A stretch of 64,000 nucleotides of DNA, from contig CM041776.1 in assembly GCA_023374045.1 (NCBI GenBank), positions 471,127,375 through 471,191,374 on the forward strand, in the 5' to 3' direction. A model generated the notes under the pieces. The model was not told the origin of the DNA. It made no database searches and saw nothing but the letters and a program-made list of their open reading frames with translations. Source of the DNA: Limonium bicolor. Lineage: Eukaryota > Streptophyta > Magnoliopsida > Caryophyllales > Plumbaginaceae. Positions 34,660-47,390 of this stretch are shown here, piece after piece (positions within the stretch are counted from its first letter, which is position 1; every line of letters starts with the position of its first letter). A program made the translations under genes and the position numbers.

Positions 34660-37600
34660 ATGGCATCGGAAACTTCTAGATCCGGCGGTTCGGCCGATTC
34701 GTATATCGGGAGTTTGATTAGCCTGACATCCAAGTCTGAAATCCGTTACGAAGGCATTCTGTATCAAATCAACACCGAAGAAGCCAGTATCGGCCTTCGT
34801 AGTGGTAGGATTCTTTTCGTCTTGTAGCCTGGTCTGCTTGCAATATATATTTTTTCTATTTTTTTTCCGCTATGAATTCGTATTCCCCGCGGGTTGACGA
34901 TATGTCCTTATCATTCTTTTCCCTCTTCGTTTAAATACTGATGTGGCAAAGACTTTCTTTCGCTTTTGGATCTCTCTCTTCGACGTGGCTCATGTTAACG
35001 TAACTTCTTCACATGGTCAGATTCTGGAAGGGGAAATATTTCGTCTTTACAATTCCAGACATTGTCGTCTATTTGCTTTGCCGTTTGTTTGGATGATTAG
35101 CTATTTTGAGTTTCGGGAACTGTCGGAATGAGAATGCCTGTTGGCTCGCTTGGTGTTTGGCTAAATATAAGTACTGGTTCAGCGTCTGTTATATTTATTT
35201 GGCTCTTAAAGCAGCTACATAGTTTACGAAGCTACCCATTTACTTGAAATCATCATTCTGCTTGTTTTAGAATTCTGGTGTTTCATTAAGTGAATTATCA
35301 TTCTTTTAAAGATATGCGTTGCTGACTTGATGCTTATAATTGGAATTTTAACTGATTTGCTAATATGTGTATGAATTCATTTGCTGGCCATTTATTTCAA
35401 GAATTGGGTCAATCGATCAGAGTTGGTGTAGTTTTTGAAACTTAAAAGAAAAGTATTGGTCTTGGTAGTAGTTGGGTTAAATTTTACCAATGCAGAAAGC
35501 TGTTTGGCTTTGATATTGTTTTGACCTTACTATGTATAATAAGATATTGACATATCTTGAATGGCAGTGCGATCTTTTGGAACAGAAGGAAGAAGAAAGG
35601 ATGGCCCACAAATCCCTCCAATTGATAGAGTATATGAGTATATAGTATTTCGTGGAAGTGATATCAAGGTAAGTGAAGTAATGAAGATTGAATTTAAATA
35701 TTAACGAGCAATGATGCAACAAACTCTAGATGTCATTGTTTTGATGCTTTGTGATTCTCATTCTATGCAGCTTGTTAAATTACATTCTTGTGATTTTATG
35801 CCTTTCTGACTCCTGTTTAATCTCATTGTGAACGAGAGCTGCCATATCTCGTCCTATATTTGTTTTATTAAATATCTCTGCCCCTTCTATCTGTATGCTC
35901 TTTGCTGTGTGGCTGTCTCTCTAATCATGCTGAGTTGGCAGATGCCAGATGCTCATTGTGTGTGTAGGCTGAAAAGCTCAAACATATTATGTTTGAGGTG
36001 CTCAAACCTGCATATTATTAGGTTAAGCATAAAGCACGTAGAGATTGTTGCAGTACATGTATGGAAAGTAAAACCTAGAACTGTACTTCTTATTAATGTT
36101 TCGAATTCTACGCATCGTGGCTCACTTGTTTTTTAAATACGGGGCTTGGTGTTAGTAATCAGATTACTGATTAGAATACACTAGTCACACAGCCAATCAA
36201 CAGTACCAGTTATTGATTAGTGATAAGGAGATGGTACCCATGAACCGATACAACTCTAGTGATGACCGGATCTGTGAAATAACTGACCATGCAATTAAAT
36301 AAATAATAAAAAGTAGGAATAATTATTCATCCAGGCTCTGAACGGTCTGTGCAGAATACTTTTGGGCAAGATAATTGAGAGAAGAATCACCCTGAGATAG
36401 GGATTCACAAAGCTAGTGAGAGTTTGGGAGATGAACAAGGAGAAATTGAGAAAATGAAAATAGATTAATCTATTGAAAAACATCAGTACCATGAGGCAGT
36501 TAAAGCTGGGCTGAGCTGATAGCGAGTGCCATATGACTAATCTGATTTGTGGCTCTAAAATGTTGGGTTTTGAGGGTTTCTGTTTACCTTTCCCTGATTT
36601 TCTTGCTTAAGGTTCTAATAAAAAGCTAGAAAGAAACCACTAAAAACCTATATTCTTATTAATAACAGCCTTTTCTTATAAAGAGAGTGCTTTTTTTTTT
36701 TCATCCAGTTTCCGTGATACATGAACATGTGCTGATGGCTGTATCATGGTGACAAATGTGTTGTGCATCGGATGCCGGTGGCTTGTGTGATATATGCTTG
36801 TAGTATGTTGAATTTGAGTCAATTGTGTTTGTTTCTCTACTGTTATTGCTCACTTTGGTTTGTTGTCTGTACTTTACTTATCCCCATGTTATGCTTATCG
36901 CAGGATTTGCAAGTAAAATCTTCCCCACCTGCCCCGAGCTCACAACCTGTGCACAATGATCCTGCTATTATACAGGTAGACATGAACCGCAGTGTCTCAT
37001 GACCTGTTGCTAATCATTAGAACTATACTCATGAAGATTAAGTCAAGTATGTGATCTATTTATTATTGAGGATATCTTTCTCTCATGTTTTAAGGTAATT
37101 AATAGGAAAGCAATCAAACGGTTGTTGGTCCCATAAATCGATGGTTTAACCATGGTTCGTTTTCAGCTATTGTTGTCTGCTCTAAAGTAATTTGCATGTG
37201 TCTGTAAAACCTTGCCAGAGTCTAATGCATAATTCAGTTGTACGTTTGCTTGTTTGTTCTAATACTCTTCATTTTTTTTTGTGTTTGTGAAATTAGTCTC
37301 ACTATAGTCAAGCAGCAGCTACTAGTAGCTTGCCTCCTGTCAACAATCCCTCAGATCTTAGTGCCCCAATGCTGCCACAAAGTGGACCACCAAGACCATC
37401 ATTACAGAGTAATCTTCCTTTGTACCAACCTGTAGGGCCTTTAACCTGGGGAGGTCCAGCTTCAGTAGCACCTTCAGCAGTGAATAGTACTGGGCCTTCA
37501 ATGCCCTTGTATTGGCAAAGTTATTATGGGCCTTCCAGTGTTCTTCAAGGTCAACCACCACCACTCTCTCATGCAGCCGCCACAATCTCTCATGCAGCCG

Positions 37601-39610
37601 CCACAATCCTTGATGATACCTCCTTCAAGTCAACAATCAGTTTCTTCTGTCTCCAATCCATCTATGAATCTACCTGTCTCTTCATCGGTGTCACCATCAC
37701 CAGATTTCAACCCTCATTTGGATCTCTTGGAAGTTCGGTGCTTAACATGCAACCCACTATGTTTCCAGGCCAAGGCCCATCTGTAATGTCAGAATCTTCA
37801 CCCAGCCAATTAGCTTCAAAGTCTGCTGCTCAAGCCGCTCAAGGCCCATCTGCTGCATCACAGATTGCCAATTTGCCTTTGGGCTCTGCTGTTCCCCACA
37901 TGATGGATAAGAATGCTATTAGTGCTATGCCCAGTCACGGAAATCTAATCTCTGGTCCTATGATTTCTTCATTAAGTGGCTTTTCTGAGCATTTGTCTGC
38001 TGCTGCTGTTGTAGGCACTTCATCTAGCCCCCCTTCATTGGTGACTCCAGGTCAATTTTTGCAGCCTGGGCCCACCCCACATTCCCTCTTTCGCATCCTG
38101 TGCAAACAGCACAAAAGGATGTTGAAGTTGCTCCTGTTTCTTCATTGTCCCTGCCAATGCCAGATGTGGTAACATCAGCTCCATTATCACCGTCGGCATC
38201 AGCATCAGAATCAGCATCAGGATCTGTATCTGTACCAACATCAGCACCATCGGAAACTCAGGCACCACTGTTGCCCCTCCCTTCACCTTCAAATTCAAAG
38301 GTATTATCATTTGTCTCATTGCATATTCTGTTTATGAGGAAATGGTTATTTTCTTGAAGTTGTCCATTCATTTTCTTAACCGCCCTTTCAGTCTCAACTT
38401 TTAAATTAGTGGAATAAAGCTGGTCACAAAGTTTCCCCATGTTTTTTCGGTGGCATTGTGAAATCTTGCGTTCTCTGTATAAATTTATTGTAACAGTATT
38501 CCTGTGCCTGCACAGTTATTAATTATTTGTTTATTTGACATGTCCATCTTTCTCTTTAGTTCAATAGAGGCCCTGGTTATATGCGGCACAACAACCATAG
38601 AGGAGGTCGTCGAGGAAGTGAGGTAATGCTCTGGATCTGTTGCCAGGATTTTGAATGACCCAGCGGCATTCTATTGGCATGCATTGCAAAATGCTATATT
38701 TAGCCAGCCTCTTCATTTTTTTATAAAGCTGCTGGTTTCCCTGTTCTGAGTCAAACGTTTTACTGTGATCTAGTGGAGCTATCTGCCTCTGGTGTAAATT
38801 TGATTTGCCATATTCCCGTGTTTGACCACAAGCTCGAATCACTTTGCCCATACTTGTTCAACAGTTTTTATCTCCATCACTAGTATCCAACTGGCATGTT
38901 GTTTTTTTAGACATTTATATATATATTTGCACCATCTTGGATCTCTGCTGTATAGCTGATAGGCAACCCTTGTCTCTTACTATTTGTCAGCTTTTACACT
39001 CTGCTACCAGCTATACAGAAGAATTTGATTTTGAGGCAATGAATGAAAAATTCAAGAAAGATGAGGTTTGGGGACATCTTGGTAAAAGCAAAGCTAACGA
39101 AGAGATGATGAAGATATACAATATGAAGATGATATTGAATTCCCTAAAGTTGATGTCAAGGTGAAGATGCTAGTAGTCTATTCCATTCAAGTTTTGGGTT
39201 TATCATATTTTCACTTGTCTTATAGATGCTGCTGCTGCATGATAACGTGTTTTACAGCCTGTCTACAACAAAGATGACTTCTTTGATAGCTTGTCAAGCA
39301 ACAACATTGATGGTGGATCACGAGGTGGAAGACCAGGTTCTCGGAACAAATGAGGCTCGACACAGAGGTCAGAATTGTATTAATCGTATAAGAGCAAGCA
39401 AGGTTAGATGATTTCTATTTCTGAAATGTAGTTAATGGTTTTCTCTGGAACACGCAGACATTTGGTAGCTTCTCGAGGTATAGGGGAGGACGTGGTGGCC
39501 GAGGCCTCGGACGTGGGGGGCGGTACAGAGGTGGTGGTTATTATGGAAGAGGATATGGCTATGTTGGAAGGGGTCGAGGTGGGTATGGTTCGTACCTTCG
39601 TGCTATGTAG
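34660..39610 (+). CDS. DCP5: DECAPPING 5-like protein (LSM14/RAP55/Scd6 family), eight exons, with frame breaks
   Basis: The family represses translation and promotes mRNA decapping in P-bodies. Exons by GT/AG rule: 34660-34804, 35568-35668, 36904-36975, 37297-38300, 38560-38622, 38991-39160, 39258-39367, 39458-39610. Exons 1-3 encode the N-terminal LSM14 domain ([20 protein letters not shown], then SFGTEGRKKDGP). Exon 4 is the Pro/Ser/Gln-rich linker. Exon 6 has the DFDF box ([20 protein letters not shown]), exon 7 the FFD box ([14 protein letters not shown]), exon 8 the TFG box followed by RGG/RGY repeats and the stop. Exons 1, 2, 3, 5 and 8 read cleanly. Exons 4, 6 and 7 are 1004, 170 and 110 bases, each one short of a multiple of three, with matching frame breaks near 38080, 39105 and 39338. 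A compensated shift affects about 37560-37730. It is either a recent pseudogene or affected by consensus errors. DCP5 versus a paralogue cannot be decided here. Confidence 0.92.
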
Positions 39611-40744
39611 CTGTCTAGCACTAATGCTTTAGCAAGTGAGGTTAGAGCTTGTTTTTCTCCCAGAGGTTGGCGGTGTGTTTTTTTTTATGCAAAAACACTG
39701 CATACCTGTTTCAGTAGGGGAGCAAGAGGTAGAATTTTGTATGTTTGAGTTCTGGACTTGTTAGCTGTGTTGTGAGAATCTAATCCTTGGGTTTCTTCAA
39801 AGGGCAGGTCAGAAAAAGAAAGAAATTCAGCATTTCTTGGATCGTAAAGGGAAAGGGTGCGGTTGTTGGGTTGGGTGTTCCTTTGATTTGTATCGAAGTT
39901 GTGTTATTTTAGTTTATTTGCTTCTAAATCTAACGGTGCCGTGTGTGAGCAGGCGCAGACTTGAATAGTAAATGCTCCGCATTTTGTTCATGACAGCATT
40001 CGAAGGGTTTTCTTATTTATATACCCCTTTGTCAGGCTGCCTTCCCGTCAGTGTGCTTTTATTCACGTTGTTTGTGCTCTAGGAATGCGTTGGTCTTACG
40101 GTCCTGTGTCGGGAAGTTCTAATTGAAAACACACTTTGGTCCTGTTAGTTTGATCAGATTGATTATCTGGTTTGGGAGTGGGAAGTGTTACTCGATGCAC
40201 TATTGTTTATCAATAGATGCACTGTGTATCAGTGTGAAAGTTCGTAAGAGGTTGACTGGTGCATAGTTCATAAACAATGCTATTGTAATCGAGTTGCTCA
40301 GACTATGCCTTTGTTACAACCTGTAATATTAAATAAGATTTTGCAAAGTTTGACAGTTTGACTCAAATAGAAAACGCTCCGTGTTATTCAAAAATATAGA
40401 GAAGCCCCTAGAAGTCTCCTTGTGAGAAGGAGAGGGCCAATGAAGGGATGATCATCCTTGGATCTTTCTTTGCGTGTTTGGTGAATTCTTCAACTGAATT
40501 CGTATGTTCAGTCGTTTTTTCACTTTGCACAGTCGGAATTTTAAAAAACTTTACGATCTTGTCCTTGTTTTAATATCTTTCATATTTAATCACAATTTAT
40601 AACATATTACGAGGTGACCCTAAATTTCATTACACACAGTTGGAATTCTAATATGCTCAGTCAAAAAATGACCAATTTAAGGGCTAATGTAGGCAAATTT
40701 ATTAAAAGCGGTTCGAAAAAAGCAAAGAAGGATTTGAAGTACTT
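39611..40744 (+). other. 3' untranslated and downstream region of the DCP5-like gene
   Basis: No further gene. The T-rich start, a ttttttttta run near 39680 and aatattaaataagatt at about 40325 are compatible with a plant 3' UTR and near-upstream polyadenylation elements, but no perfect AATAAA is decisive. 40380-40740 is AT-rich and unassigned. Confidence 0.4.
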
Positions 40745-41125
40745 ATATAAGTAAAAAATATATCATAAAAATTATCAGAAAAGTATACCATGACAAAGTA
40801 GACGAAAAGACGAACGCGTCGGCGCAAACGGATCGAAAAATGGAGCTATAACGAAGAAGATATGACAATTTTAAGACTGGAATTCGGCGCAACCGCCGAT
40901 AAGGAAGAGCCGGCGCCGGTAAAGAAGACCGCGCGCGGGCGCGCGTCACTCTTTACCGGCGCCGGCTCTTCCTTACCGGCGCCTACGCCAGATTCCGGTC
41001 TTAAAATTGTCATATCTTCTTCGTTATAGCTCCGTTTTTCGATCCGTTTGCGCTGACGCGTTCGTCTTTTCGTCTACTTTGTCATGGTATACTTTGCTGA
41101 TAATTTTATGATATATGTATTTTTC
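40745..41125. mobile_element. Foldback/MITE-like element with about 170-bp inverted arms and GC-rich centre
   Basis: The left arm (about 40752-40926) is the near-exact inverse of the right arm (about 40951-41122). Corresponding pieces include tataccatgacaaagtagac/gtctactttgtcatggtata and aagaagatatgacaatttta/taaaattgtcatatcttctt. The loop is about 24 bases of nearly pure G/C with gcgcgcgggcgcgcg. The outer arms are AT-rich and the inner arms GC-rich (ccggcgccgg). No transposase is present and no clear TSD. A transcript would fold into one long hairpin, so small-RNA production is possible. Its origin is not known to me. Confidence 0.8.
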
Positions 41126-41134
41126 TTCTTAAGC

Positions 41135-41500
41135 ACAACATTAACTATCATCGACGTCTTGTTCGAAATTGCCTATCAACCACTAATTACATGTCCGTTG
41201 AAGAAGAATCTATTTGAAATTCATTGAACGTTTCTATCATTCCACCAATTTCTCAACCATTGACGAAGAATCTATTTGAAATTATCAAAATTTCCTATCA
41301 ATATCAATATTAACTATCATTAACTTCTTATTCCATAGTAAAATAATCAAGCATGTTCTATTCTAATTAACAGATGAATTGGACACCAATCTAAATAGTT
41401 AGATGTATCGACATTAACTATCATCGATGTCTTGTTCGAACTTACCTATCAATTCCACTAAATTCATGTCCATTAAAGAAGAATTTATTTGACAATCATC
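41135..41500. repeat. Degenerate direct duplication of about 85 bp, spaced about 270 bp
   Basis: cattaactatcatcgacgtc with ttgttcgaaattgcctatca (41139 on) recurs at about 41410 as cattaactatcatcgatgtc with ttgttcgaacttacctatca, each followed by a block close to tgaagaagaatctatttga; a third partial copy lies near 41262. This may be an older layer of the neighbouring array. Confidence 0.55.
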
Positions 41501-43417
41501 AAAATTGCTCAAAAAATGTCATCGTTGAAACATATTTTCAATACTTCAAAAGCGAGATCGGTTTGTCGTGGGAGATTGCTCAAAGAATGTCATCTTTGAA
41601 ACATATTTTTAGTACTTCAAAAGCGAGATCGGTTTGTCGACAGAAATTGCTCAAAAAATGTGTTTTTTATAACAAATGAAGTGTATACATCTTTGAAACA
41701 TCTTGAAACATATTTTCAATACTTCAAAAGCGAGATCGGTATGTCATCAGAATTGCTCAAAAATATTTTTTTTAGAGTAAATTACTCAGAACCCCCTTCA
41801 GGAATGGGGATAATACAGTTAACCCCCTTGTGTTTATCATAATTATTGGTAACCACCTTGAGGTTACAGTATCTTTGACTATGAGCCCTGAACTATAACT
41901 TTGTTATCAAAACATTAACTACATGTTGACCCATCAGCTTAATCACATTATTAATGCGAGTCAGGACAACAAAACTGCTTAATCAACATCGTTTAACTCT
42001 CCCTCATCCCAATTCAGATGCATTTCTGAGGTAGGGTTGACGTTTTTCGGACAATAAGAATGCTAATTAAGTAGTGTTCTTTGTCCAGCATGTCATTAAT
42101 AATGTGAATAAGTTGATGGGCCAGCATATGGTTAACATTTTGATAATAGAGTTATAGTTTGGGGGCTCATAGTCAAAGATACTGTAACCTCAAGGTGGTT
42201 ACTAATAATTATGATAAACACAAGGGGGTTAACTGTATTATACCCAATCCTCAAGGGGGTTCCGAGTAATTTACTCTTTTTTTTATAACAAATGAAAATA
42301 TATACATCTTTGAAACATATTTTCAATACTTCAAAAGCGAGATCGGTTTGTCGTCGGAGATTGCTCAAAGAATGTCATCTTTGAAACATATTTTCAATAC
42401 TTCAAAAGTGAGATCGGTTTGTCGTCGGAGATTGCTCAAAGAATGTCATCTTTGAAACATATTTTCAGTACTTCAAAAGCGAGATCGATTTGTCATCGGA
42501 GATTGCTCAAAAAATTTGTTTTTTTTTATAACAAATGAAAATGTATACATCTTTGAAACATATTTTCAATACTATAAAAGCGAGATCGGTTTGTCGTCAG
42601 AAATTGCTCAAAAAATGTTATTTTTTTATAACAAATGAAAATGTATAAATCTTTGAAACATATTTTCAATACTTCAAAAGCGAGATCGGTTTGTCGTCAG
42701 AGATTGCTCAAAAAGTGTCATCTTTGAAACATCTTTTCAATACTTCAAAAGCGAGATCGGTTTGTCGTCGGAGATTGCTAAAAAAATATGTTTTTTTTAT
42801 AACAAATGAAAGTGTATACATCTTTGAAACATATTTTTAATCTTCAAAAGCGAGATCGGTTTGTCGTTAGAAATTGCTCAAAAAATATTTTTTTTTATAA
42901 CAAATGAAAATGTATACATCTTTGAAACATATTTTCAATACTTCAAAAGCGAGATCGGTTTGTCGTCAGAGATTGCTCACAGAATGTCATCTTTGAAACA
43001 TATTTTCAATACTTCAAAAGCGAGATCGGTTTGTCGTCGGAGATTGAGATGCTCAAAGAATGTCATCTTTGAAACATATTTTCAGTACTTCAAAAGCGAG
43101 ATCGATTTGTCGTCGGAGATTGCTCAAAAAATGTGTTTTTTATAACAAATGAAAATGTATACATCTTTGAAACATCTTTGAAACATATTTTCAATACTTC
43201 AAAAGCGAGATCGGTTTGTCGTCAAAAATTGCTCAAAAAATGTTATTTTTTTATAACAAATGAAAATGTATACATCTTTGAAACATATTTTCAATACTTC
43301 AAAAGCGAGATCGGTTTGTCGTCAGAGATTGCTAAAAAAATGTCATCTTTGAAACATTTTTTCAATACTTCAAAAGCGAGATCGGTTTGTCGTCGGAGAT
43401 TGCTCAAAACTATAGTT
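41500..43417. repeat. Tandem-repeat (minisatellite-like) array of about 16 units
   Basis: The core unit contains catctttgaaacatattttc, aatacttcaaaagcgagatc and ggtttgtcgtcggagattgc followed by tcaaa. Two length classes alternate: a short unit of about 70 bp and a long one of about 100 bp with an added tttttataacaaatgaaaat block. About 16 cores can be counted between 41549 and 43405, three of them left of the MITE. Units differ by few bases. Open frames across the array are a by-product. Irregular alternation of the two classes suggests unequal exchange between neighbours. Confidence 0.9.
41774..42277. mobile_element. MITE of about 504 bp inserted in the tandem array
   Basis: The ends are inverted repeats: agagtaaattactcagaacc on the left and ggttccgagtaatttactct on the right. 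The similarity continues inwards for about 150 bases (acagttaacccccttgtgtt, caccttgaggttacagtatc and their inverses). It has no coding capacity. Runs of 8 and 7 T flank it, consistent with a T-rich TSD of 7-8 bases, but the array itself has T-runs there, so the TSD is uncertain. Long inverted ends and an 8-9-bp target are compatible with a Mutator-like or hAT origin. Confidence 0.85.
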
Positions 43418-43595
43418 CTATTGACGATCTTCTACTAGACTGCAAGAGCGATGAGGAAAGACTAAGAAAGATCAAGACTTCAAAGTGTGCAGTAAATGAT
43501 GACGACAAACATGAACTACTTCATATTGACGATCTTCTACAGACTGCAAGAGCGATGAGGAAAGACTAAAGAAGATCAAGACTTCAAAGGTGCAG
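43418..43595. repeat. Two-copy direct repeat of about 110 bp, cut by the chromovirus insertion
   Basis: attgacgatcttctactaga and gcaagagcgatgaggaaaga (43429 on) recur at about 43527. The second copy runs to ttcaaaggtgcag and is then interrupted by the LTR start at 43596, whereas the first copy continues with taaatgatgacgac. The likely 5-bp target is tgcag (43591-43595). Confidence 0.65.
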
Positions 43596-46500
43596 TGTAA
43601 CACCCCATTCGCAAGGACACAACACTCACCGGACAGTCGCAGCGGAAGACTTCCCGATTAACTCTCAAATGGGTGCTACAACGCCACACCCACTCCCTAG
43701 TGGGTGCTAAGGCTAAACTTCCAACTCTTAAACATACTACATATCCTTAACTTCATAGATAAAACATTACATTATCCTTACATAGTCTGGATTAAACATA
43801 GAGTCATAACAACGAAACATAAAGCAACATTAACTTACAACACTGTTTAACTTCCAACTTATCTAACATAGACAACAACTACTCCCAACTGAGACAAACC
43901 AAGGTCCAACCTAGTGACTTAGTGGAGTTACAAGTTACACACGGGCTCTTTTAAGTCCCTTAAACCTTCTACGCACTTCTTCTACCGGTAACACCCTCAT
44001 CCTAGCTGTGGTACGCAGTTTATAGTAACTTACAGCAGGAAAGAGGGGCTTCCTGACAACCAGAACACGTACGCCCATCCTTAGAGAAAAGCTATTCACT
44101 AAGTAAACATAAATGAAGTGGCAATGGGTCAGCTCCACTTCTGGGTAAGGTGCCAACCATGCGTACATCTCACTCTGCAACCATAAATCCAAACACAAAC
44201 AAGGAAGGGGTTGCAGTTGCAAATCAGCAAATTGAGTAACTCCCACTACAACTTGTAAAATTCATTTTGTCTTTGTAAAACTCCAATAATACATACTCAT
44301 AACAGTAATGATAACAATTTCTCATAATCATATAGCAAGGGCAGTCCCTTGTCACAAGCAAAATAATATCAGCACAACAATTCGGTATTTCATCACCTGC
44401 ACTTTTCTTTAGACCAAAGCATATAGCTAACCAACCAGAACATGAATATACACCATACACCACAAAATCAATTGTTAGTCAGTAGATAACACAGTAGGTA
44501 TTCAATTCCACCACATAATAAATACTTTCGAACAACCTCACACAACCACTGGACCTCGGGCAAGCCCTTGGAACAAATAATCATAACCACTGGACCTCGG
44601 GAGAAAACCCCTTGGAACAAATCTCACCTCACTCTATGTCCTTAAGTGTGCACACCCTCTAAAGGTCATCAGCCCCTAGAGTAGATCATAGTAGCTTAGC
44701 TCCAATACATTGGTAGGAGCGGTAAAATAATTCCCAATACATTAGTAGGGCATTACAAAACTCCAATACATTGGTAGGAGTAATCCATGGATAAACATTG
44801 CCAACATTGACCAACACATTCCTCATGTCCAGAACCATATTGCACAATTAATACACCAAGCAAAGTCAGTATAAGCAGCCACAACAATTAGTGGGCAGAA
44901 GCAACTCAAAACAGCAATTATACTCACCACATTAACCGTTGTGTGTTTATGTATGCTTAAGCATTTTCACCAATTTAATTTCACCAAGTGGTCATCCCAC
45001 ATTATATAATCAGTATTAACACCAATATTCACCACACATAAATTATAGTCACACACAAAACAGAAAACCAACCATACCGAAATTAACACAATAACAGTGA
45101 TCAAAATCCCTTAGTAACACTTATTGTGCGCCTATGTGTGTCTAAGTGTTATTACAACTTTTGTTTGAACCCAATGGTCATATAACATCATATGGTCAGT
45201 ATAAGGCCCATGTTCATTAAAACACCAGAAACCAAATCAACAAGAACTTTTATAGCCAAACCGATAAGTTTATGGTAGTTTCTCTAGTTAACTCACCTAG
45301 TTAACTAGCCATGTTTCATCAAACTTATAGTCACTAAACATGTGTCAAACCTCATATTTAACCTATTCATCTCATTACCTAAGGTTCTGTCCATCTTAGG
45401 AAAATCATTAACTCATTAAACTTCCACCACAACGGTTACTAAAACACACCTTATGTCCAAATGTACATTCATGTATAACTATCCTTGTCTTGTTTTTTTT
45501 TGTCTAGGAAACCTATCCCATTTGACACCATTTCGACCTGGACTTATAACCAACAAAATAACATCATTTCCTCATCAATTCAAGCTGTAAAACATCACAT
45601 AATACTTAGTATACAGAAGCAACAAAACCGATTGCACATGCAATCCTTAAAGCACTTTTTATGTCACTTTTCCTTTGTTCTTTCCTACTTAACTTACCAC
45701 CTGCATGAGCCACGAAATTCATAAGCAATGTAGAGGGTTTTAACCTCTACTAATAAACCATAACACATCTCAAAAATTACAGAAACATCACACTCAACCA
45801 GAACCCAAACAGAAACCGAAAACAACAAAGAATTTTTCAGTTTTTGAACATTGTTGTACATGAAAGTTACCTGAGCTCCTCTAGCCATAACTAGTTAGTT
45901 TTTGTTGGGAATTCCTACAGATAATAGACCTCTCCTTCTCCTCTTAATACTTCCAGCAAATGGACTCTAAATCCCCTTCCTAAGCTGGCGCATGCACACC
46001 AAACAGCAACAGCAGCAGAAAATTCCAGCAGCAGCAGCTCTTCACGGTTTGCTCTATTTCTCTCTTGTTATAAGACTTTTTCTTGGTTTCTCTTTTGATC
46101 TAACCTCTAGACACACAGGGGAAGGGATTGGGTGAAAGAAACAGGCCTTGGTAATGGATGAAAAACGAATTATGGGACCAGAAATGGAGGGATACAGCAG
46201 CAGAATTTTCTGGTTCAGCACTCTTTTCTTTCCTCTCCCTTCTCCACGTTTTTCCTTCTATTTTCTTTCAGTTTTCTCTCAACTTCTGACTTCTAACTCA
46301 GCTAGGGATATTAGGGAAGTGAGGAGTAATGTTGAAGTGGAAACATGAGGGTATGGGGAGGGTTAAAACCGAGGGCATGCAAAAGAGAGGAACAAAAATC
46401 TGCACTTGGCATGACATTTCAGCAACATGTGCTCTCACTTGGATCTACTCTCCATGTTAATTCTTTGCTGTATTCTTTAATTGGTATTTGTGGAATGTTT

Positions 46501-47390
46501 ATGAGAGTTTGGGAAGGATGAGAAGACAAGGATCTAGGCATGAGTGAAGCCCCATCCAGCCGATCCCAACATGCAAAACAAGAGGAATTGTTTTTCCATT
46601 TCAGCAAGTTTGTTTAATGAAGTCTTAAGGGTCTTTGGCTGGAATATTGACACATAACCCACATTGTAATTCAAGAAGACCTTGTGTTGACACCTCAAAA
46701 GTTTGTCTCCAGCCATGGAACTTGTTTAATCAGACCATAGATGTCAATATTATTACTTAAATGGTGAGGGGACAAGAGTGTAGTAATGTTACATTATAAT
46801 ATAAGTGGCTGAATTATACTTGTTATTTAATGGCTGATATGGAAGTGTTACAGCATGTAAAAATCGGCCACATACTGATGTCTCACTTGATATTATAATA
46901 CTTAGGATTATATAAGGCAATGTGATAGTTTATGTGACAAGAAGTAACATGTAACAATTGTTACATGTTTGAATACCATAAGTTTGGGCGGCAAGTATAG
47001 GCTGATTTGGAGCCTTGTTTGGCTTGATTTTGGGCCATGAAATAAAGCTCAATAAAGTGTATGGAATGTCTAGTTTGGTTGACAACATTAAGACATAGGA
47101 ATAGGAAGTGGAACATGATAATAATTAGCTAACCGAGTCCAAAGATAACCGAAAGAAATGGACTGTTGTATAAGAATAAATTGGCTAGACCTTGCTGTCT
47201 ATTTTATGGCCATGAATGGTCTAATGAAAATGATATACTTCATAGGATAATATCATTGGATCAACACCTAAAGATATTGGAATAAGGAGACGACACAAAC
47301 ACTTAATTCTCAGTAAGTAATTCCCAGTGAGCTACAACTATACAGTGATCTATATCACTATATTAATTCCTAGCAATTTAGGGTGTTTCA
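43596..47390 (-). repeat. 3' LTR of the chromovirus, 3.8 kb
   Basis: It starts TGTAACACCCCATTCGC and ends TAGGGTGTTTCA on the plus strand. The part up to 44676 is present again at 52563-52851 and 63210-64000. It has no gene; weak open frames conserved in both copies (for example 44246-43935, minus) simply reflect copy identity. 44870-46380 and 46400-47390 show no other feature. Confidence 0.93.

Noticed and set aside
42861..43569. Plus-strand open frames with repeated YFQYFKSEIGLSSEIA
   Set aside because: These follow the tandem array and appear in more than one frame; composition is repeat-driven and units vary in length so frames are not kept.
43935..44463. Minus-strand open frames conserved between 43935-44463 and 63257-63789
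   Set aside because: Both lie at the same place in the two LTR copies; conservation reflects the recent duplication of the LTR, and the translations have no domain pattern.
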